Source: Stenocarpella maydis (taxonomy: Eukaryota; Ascomycota; Sordariomycetes; Diaporthales; Diaporthaceae). Taken from it: 64,000 nucleotides of DNA. The position numbers were made by a program, and so were the translations under genes. Each line of letters starts with the position of its first letter. Within the stretch, counting starts at the first letter, position 1. Shown here in pieces: positions 23,252 through 34,586 of the stretch. Where the stretch lies: positions 38,330-102,329 of the forward strand of contig NQMI01000156.1 in assembly GCA_002270565.1 (NCBI GenBank), written 5' to 3'. The notes under the pieces were generated by a model. That model ran no database searches. It saw only the letters and a list, made by a program, of their open reading frames with translations, and was not told the origin of the DNA.

Positions 23252-23678
23252 ATTGGGAGATAGAACTGGGAAAAGGGAATTTAAGTCCCGACCATTTATT
23301 TCGAGCGAAAGAGAGACGCGAAACTGGGCCCTGGCCCTCATCCAATGCCAAGAATGTTGGCGATTGAAGTGGCCGTCTTATACTGCTTCGACCTTGAAGA
23401 TGTCCTCCTGCCAGCCTCGCTACCTACGTCCAAGTGCACAGGCAATCCAAGAACGGTGTTCATGGTGCTATTTTCAGCCATGCATAGGCCCACACACAAC
23501 AGGGGCTGAGTGCTCGTCGCGCCCAGCTCTGACTCGCACCCATTGAATGCACTACAGTCGTCATGAGCCTTTTGCATCCCATGTCGATTCATTCCCCTGT
23601 TTCGGAAAGATTGTTACCTCAGGCCTCTTTGGACATAGGTGGACCGCTCACCTGTCATGCCAAGCAAGGGGTTCGCCA
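23252..23678. promoter_or_regulatory. Upstream region of S8 gene and island edge
   Basis: This 427-bp stretch lies between the protease start codon and the first transposon. I see no gene in it. It is the last normal-composition DNA before the AT-rich island. Confidence 0.35.
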
Positions 23679-23686
23679 TTAGTTTA
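23679..23686 (+). repeat. Target-site duplication TTAGTTTA, left
   Basis: An identical 8-mer is found at 26662-26669, directly outside the opposite inverted repeat. Eight bases fits Mutator-like or hAT elements; the coding content decides for Mutator. Confidence 0.85.
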
Positions 23687-23718
23687 GAAAACGGATATTC
23701 GCACCGGCAAAAAGGGAT
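23687..23718 (+). repeat. Left terminal inverted repeat of MULE
   Basis: It matches the reverse complement of 26630-26661 with one mismatch (C versus T at position 19). Confidence 0.85.
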
Positions 23719-24029
23719 AGCGCACCGGTGGGTCTGCTTCAGCCAATCAGAAGCGTTTATTTGACCCACCTTCAACTACACTTCACCACCCGAATAGTGC
23801 TTTTTGTAGCTACACCCACTGCTTTGCAACGCCTCCATCATCACCACTCTCAACAACCACCCTCACACCTTAAACGCATCAATGAATTTCATCAGTCAAT
23901 CATTTACTTCAAAAAAGGCCGTAGTGCCAGATATCAATTCAGCATAAGCAATACGAGCAACCAAGTACTCAGGTCTCAAGCGCAGCACCACATATTATAA
24001 CTAGAATAATAATATTACTGCAGCAAACC

Positions 24030-26330
24030 ATTATCAACCAGCACTTTCTAACCCTCCTAGCTACTTAAAACGTTTTTATGATGGATATAATACCTATAAG
24101 GACCTTAAGGCTGATTTAAATAAAGCTATAAAGGCTGCTAGCTTCATAACGGTAACCAGAAGGTTAGAGGATAAGTGGGTAATATTAGAGTACAGCCGAG
24201 GTGCTCAGCAGCCCTCAACTGCAACCACTACCAATACCTCCACAATTAAGGCAGGCTGCAGCTAGCAAGCCCTTACCCATATAATAAAGGCAATATCTAG
24301 CAAATGGAAGCTTATGATCCAGGAGGGCATATATACTTCACATAGCCCTTAGGAGGTCCCTAAAGCTAAGCAAGGCTGGGTAAAGTTATCACAATAATAT
24401 TACGATCTTCTCGCCCGTATAGCTGCAGACCCATCCCTTACTAAGCCAAAGAAACTTGAAGCAGCCCTCTGCCGAGAGTACCCAGAGGTACTACTAGGGC
24501 CTAACACTATAAAGAATTAGCTTATAGATTTTCAAAGGGTGAAGCAGGGTATCTATATACTTACTCAAGCTTTACTAGACTAGCTTAAGAAGGAGGGCTG
24601 CTAATATTATTAGACTATTAATAATAAGGGCAATATTATGGGCATCTTCTGGTATATAAAGCAGTAGATCAAGTAGTTGCAAGAGTAATGATTCTTACGA
24701 GCTATCTCACTTGATTATACCTATTCAACAAACAACAAAAAGATACCCTTCCTTTAGACAATAGCAATAACCCATATAAAGAAGATACTACTGCTATTTC
24801 AAGGCATCATTAATAACAAGCAAGAATCTGGCTTCCAGTAGCTTCTTAAGCAGATTAACGAGCTTCTCCACCAGTACAGAAACAACCCTCCAAGCCTCTT
24901 CATTACTAACTATAATACTACTCTAATTAACGCCCTTAAGCACCAATTCCCTAAGGCACACCATCAGCTATACATCTTCCATATAAACATAAACCTTATC
25001 CTCAATATCAAGAAGAAGTAGCGCAAGCCGGCAACAATAAGAGCAACACCAAGAGGCCCGGAGGCAATAGCACCAGGAGCTCCGGAGGAAAACACCACAA
25101 AGGGTACGGAAGCCGAAGATCTCAAAGAGGATAATAAGAACCTCGCTTCCCTAATAGCGCCAGCAAGAGGGAAGGCTACAATACCCTCCCGAGTGCCTAA
25201 CGAGATCCCATACACTCAAACAGCCCTCTTGGACCTCATCAAGTTTATAGAGTACTCTACAGATCGTGAGGTCTACAATACGGCTTAGCGACAGCTTCAA
25301 GAGGTCTTCTCAGACCAGATGGCAATCCTCCAGTACCTCAAGACCTAGTACATTAACGAGGCGGAGGTCATCATCACCAAATGGGCTGCCCACTCAATCT
25401 ACAGAATCCTTAACTTCAGCTTACATACAACCTCCTCCACAGAGCGATGGCACCGCTATATAAAGACCTATCTGGGTCACAGGATGGGCAATCTTCTTTA
25501 TCTAATAGAGGCTAATAAAGCCGCTCTTAACAAGGCGGCTCGTGCCTTCCATGATAAGGAGGGAAAGCAGAAGACAGCAGCACTCATGAAGTATAACGGG
25601 CAGAAGTAGCTTAAGAAGCTTACACAGCAAGTCACCAGAGCAGCATTAGACCTTCTCGCAATAGAGCACTAGAAGGCATTAAAGATGCTTCAAAAAGAAG
25701 CCCTATGAGGGCACTATAGCCCTTCTAACTGCTGCTACACTATCTATAATCAGTACAGCATCATCTATATGAATCGCATTACTAACAAGGAGGAGGCTTC
25801 CCTTCCCCTTAAGAAGAGCAACCTTCACAAAGCTTGGTACCTCAATCATAACCTCTACATTAACAACCCGCTCCTTAGTATACTATCACCAAAGAAGGTC
25901 ACCACCACAAAGGGCAGGCCTCAGGACATCACCACATTCGCTAGCGATAAGGAGGGCATCCTTAAGAAGCGTGGGAAAGCCATAATAGGCAAAAAGACGA
26001 CCTCCAACACTACAAGTCTGGGTAGCAGAGCCAGAGATAAGACAAGGGTAACAACAGCTTCAATACAGCGCGTAAATTCAGCCTTCAAGTGGAGCAACAT
26101 AACCCTCCAATCCCTGGATAAAGAGGACACCCATAGCGGTAATACACAGCACGCCAGCATCCCTCCGAAGCAGCAGCCAGCAAAAAGGGTCATAAAGAAG
26201 TCAACGCAGCAGCCTCAGAAGCAGAGGGCGCCAGCAAACATCACAAAGACTTCAGAAGCCAGCACACCCTCAAGCACAAAGTCAGGGGCTAAGCAGCAGC
26301 ATATAGCGGCTATCAGAAGCATCAACTAGT
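24030..26330 (+). pseudogene. MULE transposase, inactivated by TAG stops
   Basis: The frame stays readable for over 2 kb but is broken mainly by TAG. Near 24700-24990 it reads FLRAISLDYTYSTNNKK, then ITHIKK, ...SLFITNYNTTLINALK... and HHQLYIFHIN. This is the order of the MULE DDE core: first catalytic Asp in D.TY, second in a TD/TN-type strand, and the C/YxxH motif. In this copy the second Asp position reads Asn, consistent with G-to-A change. A distal region (25760-26330) is Lys/Ser/Gln-rich and may be a DNA-binding or linker tail, still open for 186 codons. It would have catalysed cut-and-paste transposition and now looks inactive. Confidence 0.75.
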
Positions 26331-26629
26331 TACCACAGGTAGATCTAACGGTTGGGGACATCATTAGCAATAATAACGGCAACAGTAGTAATAGTAACAA
26401 CAAAGAGGAGATACTAAATGAGATTATAGTCCGTACGGACTAGATATATAGCAAAATACCATCAATTTGAGCAATTAGCGCTATAGCAGGCATCGTGATG
26501 GTAACATTCGCTATAGCGGTAATAGGGACATACGGCTATATTGGCAAAAACATCAAAATAACAGTGCATATAGTGTTTTTGGTGGTGCAAATTATCTGTG
26601 CGTTAGGCCCCTGCATATACCGGTATACC

Positions 26630-26661
26630 ATCCCTTTTTGCCAGTGCGAATATCCGTTTTC
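26630..26661 (-). repeat. Right terminal inverted repeat of MULE
   Basis: Inverted partner of 23687-23718; it ends exactly at the right target duplication. Confidence 0.85.
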
Positions 26662-26669
26662 TTAGTTTA
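26662..26669 (+). repeat. Target-site duplication TTAGTTTA, right
   Basis: Exact copy of 23679-23686 flanking the MULE on the right. Confidence 0.85.
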
Positions 26670-27264
26670 AAGCTTGGCCGAGCCTATAAATGTTTTTAGC
26701 ACCAGAATCTTCAGATAAACAGACACCGGTCACGTGTGTAGTACCTCAAAGTATATTAATAGGTAATTATTTGAGACCCCCCTCAGGTCCGGAAGTCTCG
26801 GAATGGTCAGCCTTGACTATGTGGATCAACATTGCGCGTCATTACATCTGCTGCAATAAGGTATTCCGAGTCCATCATACCATGCGAGAGAATGAATGTA
26901 TTGATTCACACGATTCTGACACATTCATTTGTTCCATTTCCTGCACAGATATTCGAACCACTTTTATCTATTTTACCGCAACATTCTACAGTACGAACAC
27001 AAGCATTATGGAAATTCATGATTTCCCCCTACCTACCTAGGTACCTAACGTATGCAACCACCGATACATATGATACCTGGCAGAAGCAGGCAGTTTTGAT
27101 GCGCGATACATCAAGAAGCGTTCAAGATCTTGAAATTACTACTGATTTTGAACCGTTTTCGAGTCCGAAGCAAGGCGTCCGTAGGCATAGATCTTGGGAA
27201 CTTGCCCAGGTGTTTGGGATAAGACCTCGTATTACCCTCATCCCAGCCAGTCAACAACTGATCA
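26670..27264. other. Spacer between MULE and gene fragment
   Basis: Normal-composition sequence with open frames of 116 and 145 codons (from 26690 and 26832) that show no recognisable domain. I make no gene call. Confidence 0.35.
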
Positions 27265-27640
27265 ATTAGGGTTCCCCGCCATCCAAATCAGTTCTCCATT
27301 TGAATCAGCATTGCTGTCCGAGGCTCCATGAAATATAAGCTCTAAACACAAAGAGTATATCACGTTTGCTAGTTGTACTTTTGCGTGCCACAGGACTTGC
27401 TGTCTGCCATTCTCTTTGACCTCCACGCAGTCTTGAGGTGTGACCACTTTATAATGTTTGCTTTTCTGGGCCACCTTCTCAAGTCCCTGCTTTTGACTCA
27501 AGGCGTAGTCCTTTCCGTGACGTATTAGTCAGGGATGCACCCAATATCTCATTGTGCCAAACTTACCGCTATCCACATTAGCGCCCAGGTCCCAATACGC
27601 CTCAACAGAGCCACATAAGGGCCCATGCTCAAGATACCAC
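27265..27640 (-). pseudogene. 3' fragment of an unknown gene at the island edge
   Basis: On the minus strand the terminal exon (about 27520-27265) encodes DYALSQKQGLEKVAQK and a strand-rich tail ending at the TAA at 27262-27264. A plausible GTAAGT...AG intron of about 47-48 nt precedes it, and an upstream exon piece reads VEAYWDLGANVDSG. Further 5' the sequence turns AT-rich and meets the second MULE, so the 5' part is missing or displaced. I do not recognise the family. No catalytic motif is visible. Confidence 0.3.
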
Positions 27641-27751
27641 CAATATAAAGTGTATATAGTTAATAGTTATATAATATATAATATTATTCCAGGGTATAGT
27701 AGGAGGAGGTTAGAAAGTCGCTCCGTAGATATTAAATGATCCTTATTATAT

Positions 27752-28909
27752 GAGATCGGATATTCGCACCCGAAAAAACGGATGGTATACCCGCTCATGT
27801 ACCCCCAGTGCACCAACGTTTTTTTGCACCACCCATTCACTATATAAAACAATAATATATAGTTATTAACTTTACATTTATTATTAAATATAAATGCTAT
27901 TATTATTGCTTCTGCTTGCCCTTATTATTTCTTCTGCCCTAGTATTTTGCTACTTCTTTCTTCATCTGGGGCATTCCTTAACTAATCCAAGCACCTAAAT
28001 CTCCTCCTGGGTCTCCTTCTTATTGCCAATAAGGTCCTCTATAATTAGATCTACCTGTAGCAGCTGGTTGATTGTCTCGTAAGCCCTTATATAGGGCTTC
28101 TTAGCTACTGGCCCTGGTGTTGCGGTTATTGCTAATAAGGCAGTCCCTGCAGAATGCTGCTTCGGAAGCTGATGAGTAGCTGGCTTTATGAGCCCTGCCT
28201 CTAACTGCTTGTCCCATCAGACTACTTCTTGCTAGTTCTTCTTGCTATAGAAGTCCTTTTAATTAAGGGACTGAAGGGTCTCATTATTTTACTTAAATGT
28301 TAAGTTAATTTATTATATGGAAGCTATAATCGCCCTCATTTTATTGCCTGCTCTACTACCCAGACTGGTGGTTATTAAGATCATCTTCTTGCCTAGTATA
28401 GCTTGCCTATAGCTAGTAAGAATTCCTTCTTCTTATACACTAAACGTACTCTTATTATGAGGTTATCCCTTTATAGTAGTAACCTTCTTAAGTAAGAGGA
28501 TAAGAAGGAGAGGATTTATAATTAAGAGATTATAATTAAGCTAGTAGAACTTAAGGATATCCTCCTTCTTAAGTAGGTAATTAGCTTCCTTATAGTTAGC
28601 AAGTCAGCTTGCGCAAGGTAAGCTAAATTGGGTATAGATGGGGCAAATATAAGTTATAGGCAAGTAGTTGCCCTATAGGATCCTCTTTTAAAGTATAAGA
28701 AGGGCAAAATTCCTTACTAGTACAAGATACTTAAGAGCTATCTATATTACTTAAAGCAGAAGCTTATTAAACTACTTCTACCCATTAAACTTCTCTAGTG
28801 CTGTTATCTTCTAACGGGCTTCTTTAGAATATAGAGCATGAGAACTATTGCTAATTATCTCATTAGCAGCCTGAATTAAATAGAGAATATTCCCCATTCT
28901 ATAGCCAAG
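27752..28909 (-). mobile_element. Second MULE copy, inverted and truncated
   Basis: At 27756-27780 the sequence CGGATATTCGCACC then CGAAAAAACGGATGGTATACC matches the outer end and subterminal bases of the first MULE. Reading the minus strand at about 28500-28260 gives GKKMILITTSLGSRAGNK, aligning with GKKTTSNTTSLGSRARDK of the first copy, then a shared N-T/E-T-LQSL segment. The element is cut at 28909 by a chromovirus LTR, so its other terminal repeat is absent. It is more decayed than the first copy. Confidence 0.65.
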
Positions 28910-29353
28910 TGTAATGATCACAGAGGTTTCCGAGTATGTAATCCTGAAAGATCAAGGGTTTATGTTCGGAATACGTTGTTAGGCGGTTGTTGAGCAATAT
29001 TGTTGACTGATAATGATTACTAGCTGTGAGGCTATCCAATGCTGGGATTGAATACTTAGATTGACGACTGAAGAGTCTGTTCTATGAAAGCTATCTACTG
29101 TGGTGAAGATTATGTGGTTATATGTTCTGACTCTTCAGACTGTTCTGATAGGATCGATGGCGATCCTGTTGATTTGGTGTTGTTTAATGGAGTCGACCCT
29201 GATTCTATTGATTGTGGTGGGTTCCTGACCCTAACCCTGATAAGGGGGCGTTACTGATTGGATTAGGTGAGGTGCTCCTTTCGGGGTTTACTCCCTAACT
29301 TGTAGGGTTGTCTCCTGCAGTAGTTAGCTGCCAATGTGTGTTGGTTTATAATA
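28910..29353 (-). repeat. Chromovirus LTR
   Basis: It shares the TGTAATGATCA...GGCTATCCAATGCTGGGATTG...GCCAATGTGTGTTGG order with 30417-30860, 45616-46094 and 52813-53274. Ends were set by comparison with the copy at 52813-53274, where sequence after the end diverges. Confidence 0.7.
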
Positions 29354-29458
29354 CTATCCCCTTTCTTACTTCTTTTGTCCTTAAAAGAGCTTTGTAAATT
29401 ATCCTCATTATTTGTTTAATTGCTTACGCCTTCTTAATTTATTATATCGTGTAGGGTT

Positions 29459-30106
29459 ATGAAATCTCGTTCTTTAAAACCTTTTTCTATTGCTGAGTAT
29501 AAAGCCGCTCTCCTGACTGCTATTGCTTTAAAAGGTAGCGTTGTCCCCATGCCTTGTTCTTATTGCGAAGAGCACGGCTTGGCTAAGGATTGTAAGGTTG
29601 CGGATTTGGAGTCTACCCGCTATTGGACCTGTGTTCGCCTTAATTTGTTGAACTGTGACGTCCGTGGCCTTACTCCTGATTAGCTTAATAAGGTTACTCA
29701 GAAGCACTATCTGTTAGAGGAAGAGCTAGAGGCTGTAGAGGAGGAGGCTTAATAGTTGAATGTAAAGATACTATGCCTTTGCAAATAGAAGCAGATGTGG
29801 TATGAGAAGATAATGCGTGCAGTTTGTTGTGGTATTAATAATATAGAGGAGTTAGAGCGTATTAAAAGGGAGGAGGCTGATGCTAAGTAGAAGTGGATTG
29901 CTGAGTGATCCGCTGAGGTTGCGGGTTGCAATTTTATAGAGGAGGCTGGTGGGATGGTGGTATAGGAAGTATGGCTGTATTCTAAGGGTATAGTGGGTGT
30001 TTTTAATTAGAGTTCCTTAATGGGTGATAGTACTGGTTGGTCTGAATTTGTGGGTACTAGTAGTGAGGGTGGTGAAGGAAATGTGCCTATAGGTGGCTTG
30101 TCTTAG
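29459..30106 (+). pseudogene. Antisense extra ORF of chromovirus, copy 1a
   Basis: A 216-codon frame is open for the first 74 codons and then interrupted by TAG, TAA and TGA. It encodes a Cys-rich N-terminal part (PCSYCEEHGLAKDC ... WTCVRLNLLNCDVRGL) and then a coiled-coil-like acidic/basic helix (LEEELEAVEEEA ... IEELERIKREEAD). It lies on the strand opposite gag-pol, between pol and an LTR. I recall similar 'hypothetical proteins' beside fungal gypsy elements; function is unknown. Confidence 0.6.
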
Positions 30107-30327
30107 TGCCTAATTCTGTTACTAGGAATGGAACTTGTTTGATTGTTGCCTGACTGGTTCTAGGTTCTGGCTGTCTTTGGTCTACTGGTTATGTTATATT
30201 GTTCTGATCTTGTTTTTCTATAACTAGTATTTATTAGGGTGTGGGGTGCGGATACTGGTATTTATTTAGATGGGTTCTGGGTATAACTAGTATTTGGGTT
30301 GTGGGTTGGATAGGGCAACTAGTATTA

Positions 30328-30328
30328 N
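30328..30328. other. Assembly gap (n)
   Basis: A single n ends a 1385-bp segment that recurs unchanged 1507 bp later. Confidence 0.9.
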
Positions 30329-30416
30329 TTCTAAGGTAGTCATTAGCTAATGAATGTAGGTTTTTAACACTATCTCCCTTCTTGCTTCCTTTATCCTTAA
30401 AGGAACTTCTATAAGT

Positions 30417-30860
30417 TGTAATGATCAGAGGGTTTCCGAGTACGTTAAACCTGAAAGATCAAGGGTTTATGTTCGGAATACGTTGTTAGGCGGTTGTTGA
30501 GCAATATTGTTGACTGATAATGATTACTAGCTGTGAGGCTATCCAATGCTGGGATTGAATACTTAGATTGACGACTGAAGAGTCTGTTCTATGAAAGCTA
30601 TCTACTGTGGTGAAGATTATGTGGTTATATGTTCTGACTCTTCAGACTGTTCTGATAGGATCGATGGCGATCCTGTTGATTTGGTGTTGTTTAATGGAGT
30701 CGACCCTGATTCTATTGATTGTGGTGGGTTCCTGACCCTAACCCTGATAAGGGGGCGTTACTGATTGGATTAGGTGAGGTGCTCCTTTCGGGGTTTACTC
30801 CCTAACTTGTAGGGTTGTCTCCTGCAGTAGTTAGCTGCCAATGTGTGTTGGTTTATAATA
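30417..30860 (-). repeat. Chromovirus LTR, second of tandem pair
   Basis: It duplicates 28910-29353 except for about the first 40 bases. The sequence left of it (30329-30416) itself looks like LTR-end plus internal DNA of the same family (TATCTCCCTTCTTGCTTCCTTTATCC), suggesting a self-nested insertion. Confidence 0.65.
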
Positions 30861-30965
30861 CTATCCCCTTTCTTACTTCTTTTGTCCTTAAAAGAGCTTT
30901 GTAAATTATCCTCATTATTTGTTTAATTGCTTACGCCTTCTTAATTTATTATATCGTGTAGGGTT

Positions 30966-31613
30966 ATGAAATCTCGTTCTTTAAAACCTTTTTCTATTGC
31001 TGAGTATAAAGCCGCTCTCCTGACTGCTATTGCTTTAAAAGGTAGCGTTGTCCCCATGCCTTGTTCTTATTGCGAAGAGCACGGCTTGGCTAAGGATTGT
31101 AAGGTTGCGGATTTGGAGTCTACCCGCTATTGGACCTGTGTTCGCCTTAATTTGTTGAACTGTGACGTCCGTGGCCTTACTCCTGATTAGCTTAATAAGG
31201 TTACTCAGAAGCACTATCTGTTAGAGGAAGAGCTAGAGGCTGTAGAGGAGGAGGCTTAATAGTTGAATGTAAAGATACTATGCCTTTGCAAATAGAAGCA
31301 GATGTGGTATGAGAAGATAATGCGTGCAGTTTGTTGTGGTATTAATAATATAGAGGAGTTAGAGCGTATTAAAAGGGAGGAGGCTGATGCTAAGTAGAAG
31401 TGGATTGCTGAGTGATCCGCTGAGGTTGCGGGTTGCAATTTTATAGAGGAGGCTGGTGGGATGGTGGTATAGGAAGTATGGCTGTATTCTAAGGGTATAG
31501 TGGGTGTTTTTAATTAGAGTTCCTTAATGGGTGATAGTACTGGTTGGTCTGAATTTGTGGGTACTAGTAGTGAGGGTGGTGAAGGAAATGTGCCTATAGG
31601 TGGCTTGTCTTAG
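30966..31613 (+). pseudogene. Antisense extra ORF of chromovirus, copy 1b
   Basis: I see no difference from 29459-30106, including every stop codon. See that entry for features. Identity of all defects shows the two are one sequence duplicated recently or artificially. Confidence 0.6.
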
Positions 31614-31899
31614 TGCCTAATTCTGTTACTAGGAATGGAACTTGTTTGATTGTTGCCTGACTGGTTCTAGGTTCTGGCTGTCTTTGGTCTACTGGTTATG
31701 TTATATTGTTCTGATCTTGTTTTTCTATAACTAGTATTTATTAGGGTGTGGGGTGCGGATACTGGTATTTATTTAGATGGGTTCTGGGTATAACTAGTAT
31801 TTGGGTTGTGGGTTGGATAGGGCAACTAGTATTAGTGTGCTTTTCTGAGGGGTTGATTAGTTATTAGTTTTTGGTTATTCTCACTGTGATTAGTCCCTT

Positions 31900-34337
31900 A
31901 TTGGTTGTTTTCCCTATTTTAGCTGCAAAGTCCGGGGTTTGTTGTGTGTTTTCATTGTGATGTTAGTTTGTTGTGGCTCATTATGTATGGGGTTTTTAGG
32001 CCGCATTCCTGGTTTCTGGGACTATCCCGTGGTAGTCCGCATATGGTACTTTTCGAGTTTGTTATAATAGTGAGTTAGATTTTAGGCCGGTTCCTATGTA
32101 TTCTCGCTGGGGTTATAGCCTTTCTACTTAATGAGATATTTTGCTGTTTTTTGGTATTGCCTTAAGTTTATGATATTTTCCACTTTATATTTTTTATTAT
32201 ATTTATTGAGTATTTTAATTTATATTTTGAGTTTTGCATTCTTAGGTGTTGGTTCCAAGAGTGAAATGTGAAAGACTGGATGCTATTTTATTCTCTTGGG
32301 TAGTGAGAGTTCATAGTTGGTATTTGAAAGTTTTCTTAAAATTTCAAAGGGGCTGATTTTCTTATGGTTAAGCTTTTTACTAGGTTGCTTGGTTTTAATA
32401 TTTCGGTAAAGGAGATAGACCTTATCTCCCTTTTTAAGAATTAGTCCCTTAATTCTTTTCTAATTTACATATTTTAATATTTATTCTTATATAAAAGAAA
32501 GTTCTGCTTGGATATCCTTCCGAATTTATCTGATTTATATTGCTTTTTATTCCACTAATTCTGCTAGGATATTATCTAGTAGTGATTTGTAATATGCCTA
32601 AGGTTTGTATCTATAGAGTGTAAAGAAAGGTAATTGCTTCATTATATTAGTAGTTGCGCTATTATAGGTAAACTGTGCTAGTAGTAGCAGTTCAACCTAA
32701 TTATCCTATGGTTGGTTAATGTAGTGTTGGAGGTATTATTCTATAATCTAGTTGATTCGTTCTGTTTGTCCGTCTATTTATGGGTATACTGTTATTAAGA
32801 GCTTATATTTTACTCTAAGTTATTTTATTAATAACTTTTAAAAGTTTAATATAAAGAGCTTATCTCTATCTGAGATAATCTTATGTAGCATTCCGTAATT
32901 GCTTATAATAATTTATAGAAATATGTATACAAGTTCTTCTGTTGTGCTAGCTTCCTTATATGGTATAAAGTATGCATACTTGCTTAGTCTATAAACTATT
33001 ACTAAGATACTATCATATAGTACTTTAGTTAAGGGTTCTTGTAAGAGAGGTAGCTTAATAATGAAGTCTAGACTGATAGATGACCATATAGTCATAGGTA
33101 TTAGCAGGGGTTTTAGTAATTTATACGGCTTGTATCTGGAGGCCTTGTTCTTATTGCAGGAGTTGCATTTGCTAATGATATCTTAATCCTTCCTCTTAAG
33201 GTTGGGAATCTGGTAATTCCGCTGAATCCTTTTGATTATTGCTGCAATACCTTAGTAGCTGTGCGCTGGTGCTTTGTATATTTCTATAATTAACTTATCT
33301 TATTCTTTTAGATTAGTAGGGGTTTTTCTGGTTTGGGAGTTGACTTTAATTATAGCGTTAAGTTCGCGGTTGAGAACGAGGCTCTTATTTTCTTGGGTTT
33401 TAAATACTATTCATTCTGTAGGTAAATCCTTTTCCTAGTGATTAGATCTTCAGCTAAGCGTGTTTACTCTTGCATTTCTAACTCCATCTATATGGATAAC
33501 CTTGATGTTAAATTGTAACAAGAACTCTATATACCTAATCTATTACTTATTAAGAGTTTTAGTTGTTATAAAGGTCATAAGATTCTTGTGATCCGTATAG
33601 AGTTTGATCTATTTTTTAACTCCTATAAGGTAGTACTATCATTCCTAAAATGCATATATTATAGCTATAAATTCTTTATCTGGTATAGTGTAACAGGTTT
33701 CTAGTCCGTTAAATTTCTTACTAAAATTTATAATGATGTGTATCCTTCCTTATTTATCTTTTTAAGTAAGTTCTCCACCCGTAGCATTATCTGATGCATC
33801 TATATGTAGTTCCAATTCCTTTTCTAGGTCTGCTTCCTTAAGTATGGGGTCCCCTATGACCTTATCCTTAAGTATCTGGAAAGCTTATTATTTGGTATTT
33901 ATCTACCTAAAGGCATAATCTTTCTTAGTAAGGTTTATTAATGGTTTCATAATATCACTATACTGTGTGATAAACTATTGATAGAAGTTAGCATATTTAA
34001 GGAATGCTCTAACATCCTTAATGTTTATAGGGGTTGGCTATTCCTTAATTGCTTTGACTTTTCCTTCCTACATCTTGATTTTCCCTAGCTTAATTATGTA
34101 CCTAAGGTAGTTAACCTTTTGTATATGCTAGCTGTACTTTTCTGGTTCTATTAGGAGATTAGCATCCTGAAGTTTTTGGAGAACCTTTTTAATATATTCC
34201 TTATAATCATTAAGGTTTTCTAAGAAGATAAGAATATCATTCAAATAAGCAATAATAAAGATATTAAGGTATTTGCTTAGGACTTGGTTGATTATTTCCT
34301 AGAATAATGTAGGTATATTAGTTAATCCGAAAGGTAT
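31900..34337 (-). pseudogene. Chromovirus pol relic (RT, RNase H, integrase)
   Basis: Read on the minus strand from 34337: an RT end with IIAYLNDILIF (YxDD changed to YLND), an RNase H region, a zinc-finger/integrase segment open at 33095-32913 (SLDFIIKLPLLQEP, the usual D(F/Y)I..LP..), and a diverged integrase C-terminus and chromodomain at about 32300-32100. Multiple stops, mostly TAG/TAA. The 5' portion is absent because of the copia insertion. Confidence 0.7.
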
Positions 34338-34567
34338 TGTTAAACGGAACCGCTCAGCCGGGCGTTGGTACTCCGTGCAAGGAGTTACCCTAGACTTCGT
34401 TGTAAGGAGTTACCCTAGACTTGCGAGTCAGGCGATTTTCGCTAAGTACGCCCAGTGCGTGCGTGACGCAAGATGAGTTTGGTGGCCGTGAGTCGATTAT
34501 TTTGGCCTGCATTTGCACCTTAATTCAGACCTCTGCATTACCCTTATTTCTTACCCAAAAAGTATAT
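34338..34567 (+). repeat. Copia 5' LTR, truncated at assembly gap
   Basis: It begins TGTTAAACGGAACCGCTCAGC and contains repeated GGAGTTACCCTAGACTT units. It stops at the n, while other copies continue for about 340 bp. Confidence 0.8.
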
Positions 34568-34568
34568 N
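34568..34568. other. Assembly gap (n)
   Basis: It joins mid-LTR directly to gag. The remaining LTR and any primer-binding site are missing. Confidence 0.9.
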
Positions 34569-34586
34569 GCGCCTCCAGCGCCTCAA

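Larger units (their letters stand above)
23687..26661 (+). mobile_element. Mutator-like (MULE) DNA transposon, complete
   Basis: The element is 2975 bp. Both ends carry a 32-bp inverted repeat (GAAAACGGATATTCGCAC then YGGCAAAAAGGGAT) differing at one base, and it is flanked by an 8-bp target duplication. It encodes one decayed transposase (see 24030-26330). Subterminal DNA at both ends contains further GCACC/GGTGC words that may bind transposase. A second, inverted, truncated relative starts at 27752. Confidence 0.85.
28910..34337 (-). mobile_element. Ty3/gypsy chromovirus copy 1, nested and truncated
   Basis: LTR-like starts (TGTAATGATCA) at 28910 and 30417 are each followed by an extra plus-strand frame. 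A pol relic then reads on the minus strand from 34337 to about 31900. In pol orientation the LTR runs TGTTAT...CATTACA. A copia LTR interrupts RT at 34338: the flanking AAAGGTAT continues as GACTATT in copy 2 at 49350. The 28.9-31.8 kb part contains a perfect tandem duplication at an assembly join. Confidence 0.75.

Noticed and set aside
23687..26661. hAT assignment from the 8-bp target duplication
   Set aside because: Transposase blocks (D.TY, LFITNYN, YIFHIN order) fit Mutator-like rather than hAT.
26690..27269. Two overlapping open frames of 116 and 145 codons
   Set aside because: No recognisable domain or splice context; cannot be supported as a gene.
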